From assembly GCA_035710745.1 (NCBI GenBank), contig DASTCX010000014.1, positions 1 to 64,000 of the forward strand: a DNA stretch of 64,000 nucleotides, read 5' to 3'. The notes below the pieces were generated by a model, which saw only the letters and a list, made by a program, of their open reading frames with translations, was not told the DNA's origin and did not search any database. The position numbers and the translations under genes were made by a program. The stretch's first letter is position 1; the number at the start of each line of letters is the position of its first letter. The DNA is from Candidatus Eremiobacteraceae bacterium (GTDB taxonomy: Bacteria > Vulcanimicrobiota > Vulcanimicrobiia > Eremiobacterales > Eremiobacteraceae). Shown here in pieces: positions 33,503 through 42,455 of the stretch.

Positions 33503-34588
33503 ATGCGTATCAGCAGTCTCATGACCATCGCTGCTGCGTCGGCGGTGATCGCGTTCGCGGGCTGTTCTGCTAACTCGACGTCCTCGGTCGCGCCGAGTGC
33601 CGGGCCAGCCGGACAAGCGCGCACGACGCACTCCACGTTTGGTCACACGACCAGCGTCTTGCCCCCGGCACTCGCGGCCAGGGTCGCTCACCCGGTCAGG
33701 TCGGATGCGAGATTGTCGCACAATTCGTGCCCCTCGAGCGGCACGCTCATCTACTTGTCGGATGCAATAAACGGCGTGGTCAATATCTACGACGGCACGC
33801 TGACGATGTGCGGCCAGCTTTCCGGCTTCGTCGAGCCGCAAGGTATGACCGTGGTTCACGGCAATCTCTACGTCGCGAACACGCTCGGCAATCCCAACGG
33901 GACTGGGGAGATCGATGAGTTCCATCGCGGTGCGACCGCACCGTTTAGGAAGTTCACCGATCCGAGCGGCCAGTACGTGGTCGACGTCGCGGTCACGAGC
34001 AACGCGGTCATCGGCAGCAACATCTTCAGCCCGACGACCGGCATCGGATCGATCTCTGGTTTCACGCGCAGCGGAACGTTCGTCAGCAACACCGTGCTGC
34101 CGAATATGCTGTTGAGCTATTTCGTCGGCTCGATGGACAACGGAACGCTGTTCGGCGACGGCTTCGATAGCGTTACCTTCACGAGCACGTTCTGGACGTT
34201 CACGTGCCCAGGGGGCGCGTGCACGAGCGGGACCGAGCTGGGCCAAGCGATGTCGTTCCCTGGCGGTATCGTCGACACCCAGTCCGCCGACGTCCTCGCA
34301 AGCGATCAGACCGGCAACACGGCAGACACGTTTGAAATGCCGAGCCTCTCACCGGCGACCTTCACCACCGATAGCGGCGGCGACGTCGTCACCCTCGACG
34401 AACTGGGAGCGCCCGGGGATCGCCCGGCCCCCACGGGCCCAGTGCCGGTATACGGCGCGGATGCGGCTTTCAATGAACTGGTCTGCTTCATGTACAAACA
34501 AAACGGTTCCAGCCCTAGCGGCTGCGGCTCAGTCGCGGGCAACGCCGGCGGTCAGGCTCTCGGCGTCGCCGTCGACGCGGGCAGCTGA
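33503..34588 (+). CDS. Secreted lipoprotein, tandem paralogue 2
   Basis: A 361-residue protein with GAGGAGGAA before ATG 33503. Lipobox AFAGCSANS. It shares the blocks NSCPSSGTLIYLSDA, MCGQLSGFVEPQGMTV and ASDQTGNTADTFEMPSL with paralogues 1 and 3; it is nearest to paralogue 3. The duplicated unit includes the leader (ACCTTGAGGAGGAA) and terminator as well as the coding region, at a spacing of about 1.25 kb. Confidence 0.78.
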   Translation: MRISSLMTIAAASAVIAFAGCSANSTSSVAPSAGPAGQARTTHSTFGHTTSVLPPALAARVAHPVRSDARLSHNSCPSSGTLIYLSDAINGVVNIYDGTLTMCGQLSGFVEPQGMTVVHGNLYVANTLGNPNGTGEIDEFHRGATAPFRKFTDPSGQYVVDVAVTSNAVIGSNIFSPTTGIGSISGFTRSGTFVSNTVLPNMLLSYFVGSMDNGTLFGDGFDSVTFTSTFWTFTCPGGACTSGTELGQAMSFPGGIVDTQSADVLASDQTGNTADTFEMPSLSPATFTTDSGGDVVTLDELGAPGDRPAPTGPVPVYGADAAFNELVCFMYKQNGSSPSGCGSVAGNAGGQALGVAVDAGS

Positions 34589-34617
34589 TCTACGACCTAA
34601 CGCGAATACTCGCACGC

Positions 34618-34650
34618 GAAGCGGGCGCCGGCATCGGCGCCCGCTTCTTT
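34618..34650 (+). terminator. Rho-independent terminator
   Basis: GAAGCGGGCGCC pairs with GGCGCCCGCTTC, followed by TTT. It is homologous in position to the terminator of paralogue 1. Confidence 0.85.
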
Positions 34651-34781
34651 GACGGATCTAGCATGCGGGGGCCCATGCCATTGGTCCTCGCCGCTAATTC
34701 ACGTGGAGGTCGGGCGGCTTGCCATCGAGCAAAAGCCATGCGTCACAGCGTCCTTGGGCGAATCACTTGAGGAGGAAAACA

Positions 34782-35864
34782 ATGCGTCTCAACAGTCTCA
34801 TGACTATCGCCGCCGCCTCGGCAGCGATCGCATTCGCGGGTTGTTCTGCCAACTCGACGTCCGCGGTAGCGCCGGCCGCCGGGTCAGCCGGACAGCCACA
34901 CACGACGCGCTCCGCGTTCGGTCACTCGACCAGCTTGCTGGCCCTAGCGTTCCAAGCGCGGCTCGCCCACCCGGTCAGATCGGATCCGAGATTGTCGCAC
35001 AATTCGTGCCCGCCGAGCGGCACGCTCATCTACGTGTCGGATGGGAACCTCGGCCTCGTCAACGTCTACGACGGCACGCTGACGCTGTGCGGCCAGCTTT
35101 CCGGCTTCGTCGAGCCGCAAGGCATGACCGTCCATCGGGGCAACCTGTACGTCGCAAACACGCTCGGCAGCCCGAATGGGACCGGGGAAATCGACGAGTT
35201 TCGCCGCGGCGCGACCTCGCCGTTCAGGAAATTCACCGATCCGAGCGGACCGTATGTCGTCGATGTCGCGATCGCGAACGACGGGACCGTTATCGGCAGC
35301 AACATCTTCAACCAGAACACCGGCCTCGGTTCGATCTCGACATGGCACCGCAACGGAACGTTCGTCGGCAACTTCGTGCTCCCGAACATGCTCGAGAGCT
35401 TCTTCGTAGACGCGACGGACAACGGAACGCTATTCAGCGACGGCTTCGACAGCATCAACTTCGCGAGCACGTTCTGGACGTTCGCATGCCCAAGCGGCGC
35501 GTGCACGGGCGGGACTGAGCTCGGCCAGGCGATGGGAGCCCCGGGTGGTCTTGTCGACACACAGTCGGGCGACATCCTCGCAAGCGATCAAACGAGCAAT
35601 ACCGCGGACACGTTTGAAATGCCGAGCCTCACACCGACGACGTTCGGCACGACGAGCGGCGGCGATACCGACGGCATCGACGAACTCGGAAACCCGGGGG
35701 ACGGCCCCAGCGGTCTCGCGCAAGTCTATGGCGCCGATGCGATAAACAATCAATTGACTTGCTACCAGTATAAGCAGAACGGTTCGAGCCCGGGCGGTTG
35801 TGGCTCGGTCACCGGCAACAGCGGCGGCGTGTTCGTCGGCGTCGCCGTCGACTCAGGCAGCTGA
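34782..35864 (+). CDS. Secreted lipoprotein, tandem paralogue 3
   Basis: A 360-residue protein with GAGGAGGAAAA before ATG 34782 (an upstream in-frame ATG at 34719 would destroy the signal peptide). Lipobox AFAGCSANS. It is very close to paralogue 2 over the signal region and over CGQLSGFVEPQGMTV and SNTADTFEMPSLTPTTF. All three carry a Cys near residue 75 and others further on that could pair. The cluster probably arose by two rounds of tandem duplication, with divergence of the surface loops. Confidence 0.78.
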   Translation: MRLNSLMTIAAASAAIAFAGCSANSTSAVAPAAGSAGQPHTTRSAFGHSTSLLALAFQARLAHPVRSDPRLSHNSCPPSGTLIYVSDGNLGLVNVYDGTLTLCGQLSGFVEPQGMTVHRGNLYVANTLGSPNGTGEIDEFRRGATSPFRKFTDPSGPYVVDVAIANDGTVIGSNIFNQNTGLGSISTWHRNGTFVGNFVLPNMLESFFVDATDNGTLFSDGFDSINFASTFWTFACPSGACTGGTELGQAMGAPGGLVDTQSGDILASDQTSNTADTFEMPSLTPTTFGTTSGGDTDGIDELGNPGDGPSGLAQVYGADAINNQLTCYQYKQNGSSPGGCGSVTGNSGGVFVGVAVDSGS

Positions 35865-35893
35865 TCCACAAGAAACCCAGACTGGCACGAGAA

Positions 35894-35925
35894 GCGGGAG
35901 CCGGCACAGGCCCCCGCTTTTTTTT
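35894..35925 (+). terminator. Rho-independent terminator
   Basis: GCGGGaGCC pairs with GGCcCCCGC, then TTTTTTTT. It ends the third lipoprotein unit. Confidence 0.88.
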
Positions 35926-35960
35926 GACGGAGCGACCGCTCTTTTCTCGAACTGCGGCGC

Positions 35961-37037
35961 GTGGACTCGAAGTCGCTGCGTGGCGAGCTTGCGCCACGAA
36001 TTGCTCCGGTCGTGCTTGCGAACATCACGACGCGCCATCCTTATCACGATTCGCACCTCTTCCGTCAGAACGACGGTCCGTTCGAACCGCTGGCCGTGCA
36101 TCCAGCCTTCGGGAACTCGTACGATTGGCACTCGAGCGTCCATTCACATTGGACGGCCCTGCAGCTGCTTGCATTTTTCGCGGCGGGTGGCGTTGCTACG
36201 ACGAGCATCCCGGGAAACATCGTCGATGCTCTGCGGTCCGCGTGTGCTCGCACGCTCGCTGCTAAGAACCTCGAAGCGGAAGCAAGCTACCTCGAAGCGC
36301 GGCCCACGTACGAGCGACCGTACGGATGGGCGTGGGCCATGCGGCTGGCCGCAGACGCAAGCGAATTCGGCGCCTCAGATCCGAGCGCTGCGCTGCACCG
36401 TCTCGCGCGAGCGATCGCGGATCGAGCGGTCGCGTGGCTGCACGCGATGCCCGGGCCGGTGCGGCACGGCGTTCACAGCAACTCAGCGTACGCCCTCGGT
36501 CTGATGCTCGATGCGTCGCACAAGCTCGGGTTCGACGACCTCGCGACCGTGATCGGTACCAAGGCGATGACGTGGTACGGCGGGGACCGCGACTACCCTG
36601 CCGCTTGGGAGCGTAGCGCGAACGACTTCTTGTCGCCGGGGCTGACCGAAGCCGATCTCATGCGACGCATTCTGACGCCCGGCGCGTTCACCGATTGGTG
36701 GCGCGGCTTCGTATGCGACGGGGTTTCTCGCGACGCGTTATTCGCGGTCGCTGAGGTGCCACGCGTGAGCGACGGCCAAATCGTCCACCTGCACGGCCTC
36801 AATCTGTCGCGCGCGGGCGCCCTCGCGCGGATCGCGGCGGTCGTTGAGACCGCGCCTGCGCTCGAATTGCTCGACCGTGCGCGCACGCTCTACGACGCGA
36901 GCGTCGCAGAGGCGAGCGGCGCTGAATACCTTTCGACGCACTGGCTCCCGACGTTCGCCTGGGATACGGCGACGAGCCTCGATGCGGCGGGCGCGAAGGG
37001 AGCGTCGCGGCGGCACCGTGAACGTCCAACGCCATGA
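35961..37037 (+). CDS. DUF2891 family protein
   Basis: A 358-residue soluble protein, GTG start. HPAFGNSYDWHSSVHSHWTA near residue 47, with its string of His and aromatic residues, is the signature of DUF2891, a helical (alpha/alpha-toroid-like) family. GVHSNSAYALGLMLDASHKL and LSTHWLPTFAWD are further conserved parts. The biochemical role is unknown; the fold and His-rich cleft hint at a glycoside-processing enzyme or epimerase, but this is inference. Its stop overlaps the next gene's ATG. Confidence 0.87.
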   Translation: MDSKSLRGELAPRIAPVVLANITTRHPYHDSHLFRQNDGPFEPLAVHPAFGNSYDWHSSVHSHWTALQLLAFFAAGGVATTSIPGNIVDALRSACARTLAAKNLEAEASYLEARPTYERPYGWAWAMRLAADASEFGASDPSAALHRLARAIADRAVAWLHAMPGPVRHGVHSNSAYALGLMLDASHKLGFDDLATVIGTKAMTWYGGDRDYPAAWERSANDFLSPGLTEADLMRRILTPGAFTDWWRGFVCDGVSRDALFAVAEVPRVSDGQIVHLHGLNLSRAGALARIAAVVETAPALELLDRARTLYDASVAEASGAEYLSTHWLPTFAWDTATSLDAAGAKGASRRHRERPTP

Positions 37038-37585
37038 GCAAGGAAACGTCGAGGGCGTTGCGTGTCGACTTGTTGATCGCGCTGTGCGCGCTGTTCGTCA
37101 GCTGTCTCGCTGCGGGCGCGGCCGTCTATCAAGGTCATGTGATCGCCAGCCAGCTAAGCGTGACGGTCTGGCCGTACGTCACGGTCAGGGAGTCGTCGAG
37201 CAACACGTACGTCGAAGTCGACATCCAAAACGTCGGCTTGGGTCCTGCTATCATCCAGACTGCCGCGCTCTATGTCGACGGCAAGCCGCAGTCGTCACTT
37301 TCGACGTCGCTGCGCGAGCTCGGTTTTGTGCCGAAGCGCGGCTCGACCGTGACGTTCACGAACCTCGGCCCAGGCTCGGTGATCCGCCCCGGCGATTCCG
37401 TGCAGCTTCTGCGTGTCGATTCGAAGCAGTTCGCGGCCCTGGCGGGCGCGGCTCAACGGCGCACGCGTATCGAGATTTGCTATTGCTCGATGCTCCAGCA
37501 GTGTTGGCGCAAGACGACCGGCGATGACTATCCGGCGAGCGTCGGAACGTGCGACCGATCCGGTATCACATCGATCAATACGTAA
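37034..37585 (+). CDS. Hypothetical membrane-anchored protein
   Basis: A 183-residue protein overlapping the DUF2891 stop (ATGA). One N-terminal membrane helix (LLIALCALFVSCLAAGAAVYQ), then a beta-rich domain. TYVEVDIQNVGLGPAIIQTA resembles the immunoglobulin-like 'NxGxGPA' folds of small periplasmic proteins. Cysteines C-terminally (ICYCSMLQQC). Role unknown; the overlap with DUF2891 suggests joint expression. Confidence 0.65.
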   Translation: MSKETSRALRVDLLIALCALFVSCLAAGAAVYQGHVIASQLSVTVWPYVTVRESSSNTYVEVDIQNVGLGPAIIQTAALYVDGKPQSSLSTSLRELGFVPKRGSTVTFTNLGPGSVIRPGDSVQLLRVDSKQFAALAGAAQRRTRIEICYCSMLQQCWRKTTGDDYPASVGTCDRSGITSINT

Positions 37586-37610
37586 CGCCGTGTCTGAAGG
37601 CCGCGAAGGG

Positions 37611-38384
37611 TCAGTGGCCGGCTGCCGATTCGATGGCCTCGCACGTCGTTGGAGCGGCCTCTCCGTTCGCCTGGTAGCTCTGTTCTGCATCGGCCCGCAC
37701 GAGAGCGAGCGCTTGCGAACGGATGAGCGCCATGCCGGGCGAGATCTTCGCCCAATAGCTGCGGAACTTGTCGCGCGAGTCCGGGTCGGTCGTTTCCACG
37801 CGCGTCACGGTTCGCGCGATCGACGTCGAAGGTCCGGTCGGTTCGGCATCGAGCGTCCAGACGATCTTCGCATAGCCCGCCGACTGGTAGCTCGCGAACT
37901 CGTCCGGCGGCAGCGACTGGAACGCGACGTTCTGCTCCCACGGCTGCGAGACCGCGCCGAGGATGATCTCGTGACCTGGGTCCTCGGCTAGCACGCCCCA
38001 CCCGTACGATATCGCCTGCGCGACGAACGCGCTCGGCTCGCCGCTCGCTTGCGGATCGGGCGTCGCGCCGAGTATGCGCGCGCGATCCTCGATGACCGCG
38101 TGGATGACCGCTGAGTTCTGAAGATCCATAAGGCATTCGGCCGCGAACGTGTTCGTCCACGGCGCGCCGACGGCGAGGTCTTGCTGCTCGTCGACCTCGT
38201 AGACCGGCATGAAATGATCGAGGGCGACGTTCGGCTGGACGCCCGCTTGCGGCGACCCGTAGTGCATCCAAGTGAGCCCGGAATACCCGAACCATCCCGC
38301 GGCCGTGACGCCGATGATGCTGAAGAAGACGATCGACACGAGTCCGAAGATGCGTGCGCGCGGTTTGCGTGGACGGTCGTGCAT
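37611..38384 (-). CDS. Membrane-anchored SRPBCC-like hypothetical protein
   Basis: From ATG 38384 the protein has 257 residues: a basic N-terminus, one membrane helix (IFGLVSIVFFSIIGVTAAGW) and a large extracytoplasmic or cytoplasmic domain. The C-terminal part (ARTVTRVETTDPDSRDKF and FRSYWAKISPGMALIR) recalls SRPBCC/DUF2867-like proteins, but the match is weak. It overlaps the M20 peptidase stop by one base (TGATG), making it the last gene of the gntR operon. Confidence 0.6.
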   Translation of the reverse strand: MHDRPRKPRARIFGLVSIVFFSIIGVTAAGWFGYSGLTWMHYGSPQAGVQPNVALDHFMPVYEVDEQQDLAVGAPWTNTFAAECLMDLQNSAVIHAVIEDRARILGATPDPQASGEPSAFVAQAISYGWGVLAEDPGHEIILGAVSQPWEQNVAFQSLPPDEFASYQSAGYAKIVWTLDAEPTGPSTSIARTVTRVETTDPDSRDKFRSYWAKISPGMALIRSQALALVRADAEQSYQANGEAAPTTCEAIESAAGH

Positions 38385-39763
38385 CAACTAGTCTTCGTAC
38401 CGGGGGTGGCCGGCCGCGCGGCTGAGAACGCGGAGAGGATGCGCGCGACGTGTTTCGCGCCTTTCGCGAAATCATCGATCCGGACGTGTTCGTCTGGCGC
38501 GTGCTTGCGCGAGCCCGGATAGCTGCATCCGACGCTGACGACCGGCAGTTTCAAGATGCCGGTGAAATACGACATCGGGCCCGATCCGCCAACCATCGGC
38601 ACGACGACCGGCTCCTTTCTCCAAGCTTCGCGCGCGGCATCGATCGCTATCTCTACTATCGGCGAATCCGCGTCGGTCATGGCGGGGAGGATCCGGCCGA
38701 TGACGGTGAGCTCGACATCGTCGAATCCGCGGGCGTCGAGGTGCGCGCGGAGTTGACGCGCGACGACGTCGGGCTCCTGGTCGGGAACGAGCCTGAAGTC
38801 GATCTTGCAGGTCGCCTGCGACGGGATGACCGTTTTCGAGCCCGGGCCGCCGTGGCCAGCCGTGAACCCGGCGATGTTGCAGGTCGGCGAAAAGACGGCG
38901 CCGGCGAGGTCGTGCGGCTTACGACCGCCGACGAACTCACGGACGCCGAGACCCTCCGCCCACGATGGATCGGGCGGGGGGATGCGCTCGACGAGCGCCT
39001 GCGCCCTCGCCGATAGGGGCCGGACAGAATCGTAGAAGTCCGAGACGAGCACGTGCTCCTTCTCATCTTTGAGCGACGCGACCGCTCGAAGCAAACGCCA
39101 TGCGGCATTCGGAAGCGCGTGTGCGTCGCCGGAATGAGCGTCGCGTTTCATCGTCCGGCAATTCAGCTCGACGTAGAGCATGCCGCGCAAGCCGAGGTCG
39201 ATCCGCGGTCTGCCCGCCGTATCGATCCCGCCCGCTTCCCAAATGCATGCGTCGGCATTGAGCATCGCCGCGTGCTCGCGGACGAACGGCTCGAGTCCTG
39301 GGCTGCCGATTTCTTCGGCTCCCTCGACGAGCGCTTTGATGCGAAGCCCTTTGGACGGATGAATCGCTGCGAACGCATCGAGGGCCGCAAGACGTGAGAC
39401 GAGCTCCCCCTTGTCGTCCATCGCACCGCGTGCGAAGAGCGCGCCGTTCCTGTGCACCGGTTCGAACGGCGGACTCGTCCAGAGCTCGAGCGGCTCGGCC
39501 GGCTGCACGTCGTAGTGGTTGTAGAAGAGGATGCTGCGAGGGCCCTCTCCTTTTTCGGCATAGACGACGGGCTGCGAACTCGTTTCGAAGATGCGGACAT
39601 CGAACCCGCGACGCTCGAACATCGCCGCGACGGTGCGCGCGCACGATCCGAGATCGCCCCCTTGGCTCGAGACGCTCGGAATCGCACACAGGCCGCTGAG
39701 CTCGGTGATCCGCTCCTCGATATGGCGGTCGACGTGCGCGTCGATCGCGTCGCCGACGCTCAC
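38384..39763 (-). CDS. M20 family metallopeptidase (dipeptidase)
   Basis: A 459-residue protein; GTG 39763 overlaps the gntR stop (GTGA). The longer frame would add 68 unlikely residues. Metal ligands and catalytic residues: SILFYNHYDVQP (H..D), GAMDDKGE (shared Asp), VEGAEEIGSPG (catalytic Glu and metal Glu), and the distal His near SRKHAPDEH. The size and the M20 dimerisation insert match cytosolic non-specific dipeptidases. It should cleave dipeptides or acyl-amino acids, in line with the peptidase-like gene across the divergent promoter. Confidence 0.92.
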   Translation of the reverse strand: MSVGDAIDAHVDRHIEERITELSGLCAIPSVSSQGGDLGSCARTVAAMFERRGFDVRIFETSSQPVVYAEKGEGPRSILFYNHYDVQPAEPLELWTSPPFEPVHRNGALFARGAMDDKGELVSRLAALDAFAAIHPSKGLRIKALVEGAEEIGSPGLEPFVREHAAMLNADACIWEAGGIDTAGRPRIDLGLRGMLYVELNCRTMKRDAHSGDAHALPNAAWRLLRAVASLKDEKEHVLVSDFYDSVRPLSARAQALVERIPPPDPSWAEGLGVREFVGGRKPHDLAGAVFSPTCNIAGFTAGHGGPGSKTVIPSQATCKIDFRLVPDQEPDVVARQLRAHLDARGFDDVELTVIGRILPAMTDADSPIVEIAIDAAREAWRKEPVVVPMVGGSGPMSYFTGILKLPVVSVGCSYPGSRKHAPDEHVRIDDFAKGAKHVARILSAFSAARPATPGTKTS

Positions 39764-40467
39764 CGAGAGCGGCCGTTCTTCGCGCTCTTGCCTTCGCGGC
39801 TCGTCCCGATGACCTTGATGAGGAGCTGTTCCGACTCGGCGAGATGCCGTTCGAGGGCCTTCACCGCTGCGCTCGCGTCGTGCCGCTCGCATGAGCGCAG
39901 AATCGCTCGATGCTCGGCGACGATCGCCGCGAACATCTTGCGCTGCTCTTTGGCGAAGGGCGGCCATCTGCTCGCATGGATGTAGAGATTTCTTATCGTC
40001 CGAAGGAGCCGCGGCCTATTCGCGGCTTCGTAGAGCGCCTGGTGAAAGCGCCAATTGAGCCGGCCGAACGAGATCGCGTTCGACGATGCCGCCGAGTCGT
40101 CGATCGCTCGGGCCGCGTCGGTGAGATGCGTGCGTTCGAGGTTCGGCACGGCGAGCCGCAGCGCGAGCTTCTCGAGCGGCGCGCGCATCTCGTAGATCTC
40201 TTTCACGTCGCGCGCGGTGAGCAGTGCGACGCTCGCACCGCGATGCGGATGATAGGCGACGATGCCGTCGGACTCAAGCTGGCGTAGTGCCTCACGGACC
40301 GGGATGCGGCTCGTGCCGAACGCGCGCGCGAGGTCGTCCTGGACGAGCTGCTGCCCGGCGACGATCGTGCCGTCGAGGATGCCGCTGCGGATCGCGTCGG
40401 CGATGAGCCCGGGCGTGCTACGTTGCGCGTCGAAGCGTGCGCCGGATAGCGCTTTGAAGGCGTCCAT
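39760..40467 (-). CDS. GntR-family repressor (FCD domain)
   Basis: A 235-residue regulator. The winged helix at residues 15-80 includes LVQDDLARAFGTSRIPVREA and LRQLESDGIVAYHPHRGASV. An all-helical FCD ligand domain follows, with its metal-binding His residues (NWRFHQALYEAANRPRLLRT). FadR/VanR-type regulators bind TTGTATACAA-like palindromes. Two such sites flank its own start and the divergent peptidase promoter, so it probably represses both sides until a substrate (perhaps a dipeptide or metabolite) binds. Confidence 0.9.
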   Translation of the reverse strand: MDAFKALSGARFDAQRSTPGLIADAIRSGILDGTIVAGQQLVQDDLARAFGTSRIPVREALRQLESDGIVAYHPHRGASVALLTARDVKEIYEMRAPLEKLALRLAVPNLERTHLTDAARAIDDSAASSNAISFGRLNWRFHQALYEAANRPRLLRTIRNLYIHASRWPPFAKEQRKMFAAIVAEHRAILRSCERHDASAAVKALERHLAESEQLLIKVIGTSREGKSAKNGRSR

Positions 40468-40473
40468 ACGTTT

Positions 40474-40541
40474 GATTGTATACTCGCGGGCGCGGCGGCG
40501 TCAAGGCGCACTTGACACCCAAAGGTAGATTGTATACAATC
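40474..40541 (+). promoter_or_regulatory. Divergent GntR operators and promoter
   Basis: A perfect 14-bp palindrome GATTGTATACAATC (40528-40541) overlaps the -10 TACAAT of a promoter with -35 TTGACA (40512-40517), 17 bases apart. A partial copy, GATTGTATAC (40474-40483), lies just in front of the gntR start. This is the consensus type for FCD GntR regulators, so both sides are probably under GntR control. Confidence 0.82.
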
Positions 40542-40561
40542 CACGCATCACAGGAGGGACG

Positions 40562-42064
40562 ATGATGATGACGTCGGGCTCGAACCTCGTGCGCGCGGTC
40601 GTGACGGCGGCCATCGCGATGGTCGTCGGCGCGAGCAGCACAGCAGCTTCCGCCACGATCTCGGATCCGCTTCAAACGCACGCTTGCGTCACGGGCAAGA
40701 CGCAGACGCCATCGCTCTGCGGCACGTTCCGCGTCTACGAAAATCGACAGGCGGCGAGCGGACGCACGATCGACATCCACTTCGTCGTGCTCAAGGCGAA
40801 CAAGCCGACCGATCGCGCGATATTCTTCAACCCCGGCGGTCCGGGTGCGGGCGCGACGCAATTCGCGGGCTACATCGCGGACGGCGTGTTCGAGAAATTC
40901 CTCCCCCGGTTGCGCGACTCGTACAATATCGTGTTCGTCGACAACCGCGGCAGCGGATTGTCGCACCCGCTTCAGTGCGACTTCTTCTCCGCCGCGAAGC
41001 CGCAGACGTACTTCTTGCAGATCTGGCCCGATGCGCAGCTGAAAGCGTGCCGCGCGAAGCTGGTTCAGGACGCCGACCTCAGTTTCTATGCGGATGACTT
41101 CGCCGCCGACGATCTCGACGATTTGCGCGCGGCGCTGGGCTATCCGAAGATCGTGCTCAGCGGCACGTCGGGCGGCACGACGTTCTTCCTCGATTTCGCG
41201 CGCCGGCATCCGTCGCACGTCGAGAGCGTCGTCCTCGAAGGCGTTGCGCCGCCGCATCTGCTCATCATCCCGCTCCAGGATGCGCAGGGCGGCCAGCTCA
41301 CGATCGATCACATCGCGACCGACTGCGAGCACGACGCCGGCTGCCGCGCCCACTTCCCGCATTTCCGCGCGCATTTCGCGGCGATCGTCGAACGTCTCGA
41401 ACACGGGCCGATCACGATCGAAGTAGAGAACACGACGACGCATAAGCTGGAGAAAGTGCAGCTCTCGAAACAAGTCTTCGGCGATCGGCTGCGCCAGGCG
41501 CTCTACTCGAACGCATCGGCGGCGTACGTGCCGTATGTCATCGATCAGGCGTATGCGGGAAACGGTGTTCCGCTCGGAACGATGATCGAAGCTTCGGCGG
41601 ACGGCCTTAATTCGATCATATCAGAGGGCGACAATCTATCGGTGACGTGCGCGGAGGACATCCCGTTCATCACGGAAGCGGATATCGCGCAGACGAGCGT
41701 GGGGTCGTTCATCGGCGATTCGCGCGTGCGCGCCCAGCAGCACGCGTGCAAGATATGGAACGTCCGCCCGGTCCCTGCCGCGTTTCAGGATCCGGTCCGG
41801 TCGACGGCGCCGGTGTTCATGATCTCCGGAACCGACGATCCGACGACGCCGCCGCAGTACGCGACCGAGGAGCTCGCCTATCTGCCGAACGGCAAGCAGC
41901 TCCTCATCGCGAACGCATCACACGACACCGAAGTCGATTGCGCGGACGCACTAGCGGAGCGCTTTGTCCGACAGCAGTCGGTCAAAGATCTCGACACTCG
42001 CTCGTGCGCGGCGCAATATCATCGTCCGGCCTTCGCGACCTCGATGAGCGGCTTCGGCGACTGA
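40562..42064 (+). CDS. Secreted alpha/beta-hydrolase, S33-like peptidase
   Basis: A 500-residue protein with CAGGAGGGAC before ATG 40562. A signal peptide (AIAMVVGASSTAASA) leads to an alpha/beta-hydrolase with oxyanion FFNPGGPGAGAT and nucleophile elbow LSGTSGGTTF (Ser in GTSGG). A C-terminal helical TAP-like lid domain carries Asp (SGTDDPTTP) and His (ANASHDTE). This is the pattern of tripeptidyl aminopeptidases and SlpD/TAP-like peptidases, so it may release short peptides that the M20 peptidase finishes. It is controlled by the GntR operator at 40528. Confidence 0.88.
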   Translation: MMMTSGSNLVRAVVTAAIAMVVGASSTAASATISDPLQTHACVTGKTQTPSLCGTFRVYENRQAASGRTIDIHFVVLKANKPTDRAIFFNPGGPGAGATQFAGYIADGVFEKFLPRLRDSYNIVFVDNRGSGLSHPLQCDFFSAAKPQTYFLQIWPDAQLKACRAKLVQDADLSFYADDFAADDLDDLRAALGYPKIVLSGTSGGTTFFLDFARRHPSHVESVVLEGVAPPHLLIIPLQDAQGGQLTIDHIATDCEHDAGCRAHFPHFRAHFAAIVERLEHGPITIEVENTTTHKLEKVQLSKQVFGDRLRQALYSNASAAYVPYVIDQAYAGNGVPLGTMIEASADGLNSIISEGDNLSVTCAEDIPFITEADIAQTSVGSFIGDSRVRAQQHACKIWNVRPVPAAFQDPVRSTAPVFMISGTDDPTTPPQYATEELAYLPNGKQLLIANASHDTEVDCADALAERFVRQQSVKDLDTRSCAAQYHRPAFATSMSGFGD

Positions 42065-42069
42065 GACCA

Positions 42070-42455
42070 GGGAGCGGTCGAGATTTATCTCGACCGCCGC
42101 GGTCTGGCCATCTAGAAACAGGGAGCGGTCGAGATTTATCTCGACCGCCGCGGCCTAGCAATTTAGAAATAGGGAGCGGTCGAGATTTATCTCGACCGCC
42201 GCGGTCTGGCAATCTAGAAACAGGGAGCGGTCGAGATTTATCTCGACCGCCGCGGTCTGGCAATCTAGAAACAGGGAGCGGTCGAGATTTATCTCGACCG
42301 CCGCGGGTCTCGCCTTAGTGTTGGAGCGGTCGACCTTAACGGTCGACCGCCGCGGTCTCGCCTTGTGTCGGAGCGGTCGACCTTAACGGTCGACCGCCGC
42401 GGTCTACCCGTAGTGTCGGAGCGGTCGACCTTAACGGTCGACCGCCGCGGTCTAC
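42070..42455. repeat. Large palindromic array: five 51-bp and three 47/48-bp units
   Basis: Five GGGAGCGGTCGAGATTTATC units start at 42070, 42121, 42172, 42223 and 42274 (exact 51-bp period). Three GGTCGACCTTAACGGTCGACC units follow at 42323, 42370 and 42418. Two element types are thus amplified side by side. Confidence 0.92.

Noticed and set aside
41647-42318. Open frame with repeated GRDLSRPPRSGNLET-like peptides
   Set aside because: It is the frame of the 51-bp array plus the antisense-like shadow of the S33 gene. Its period divisible by three keeps it open, but it has no start signal or domain.
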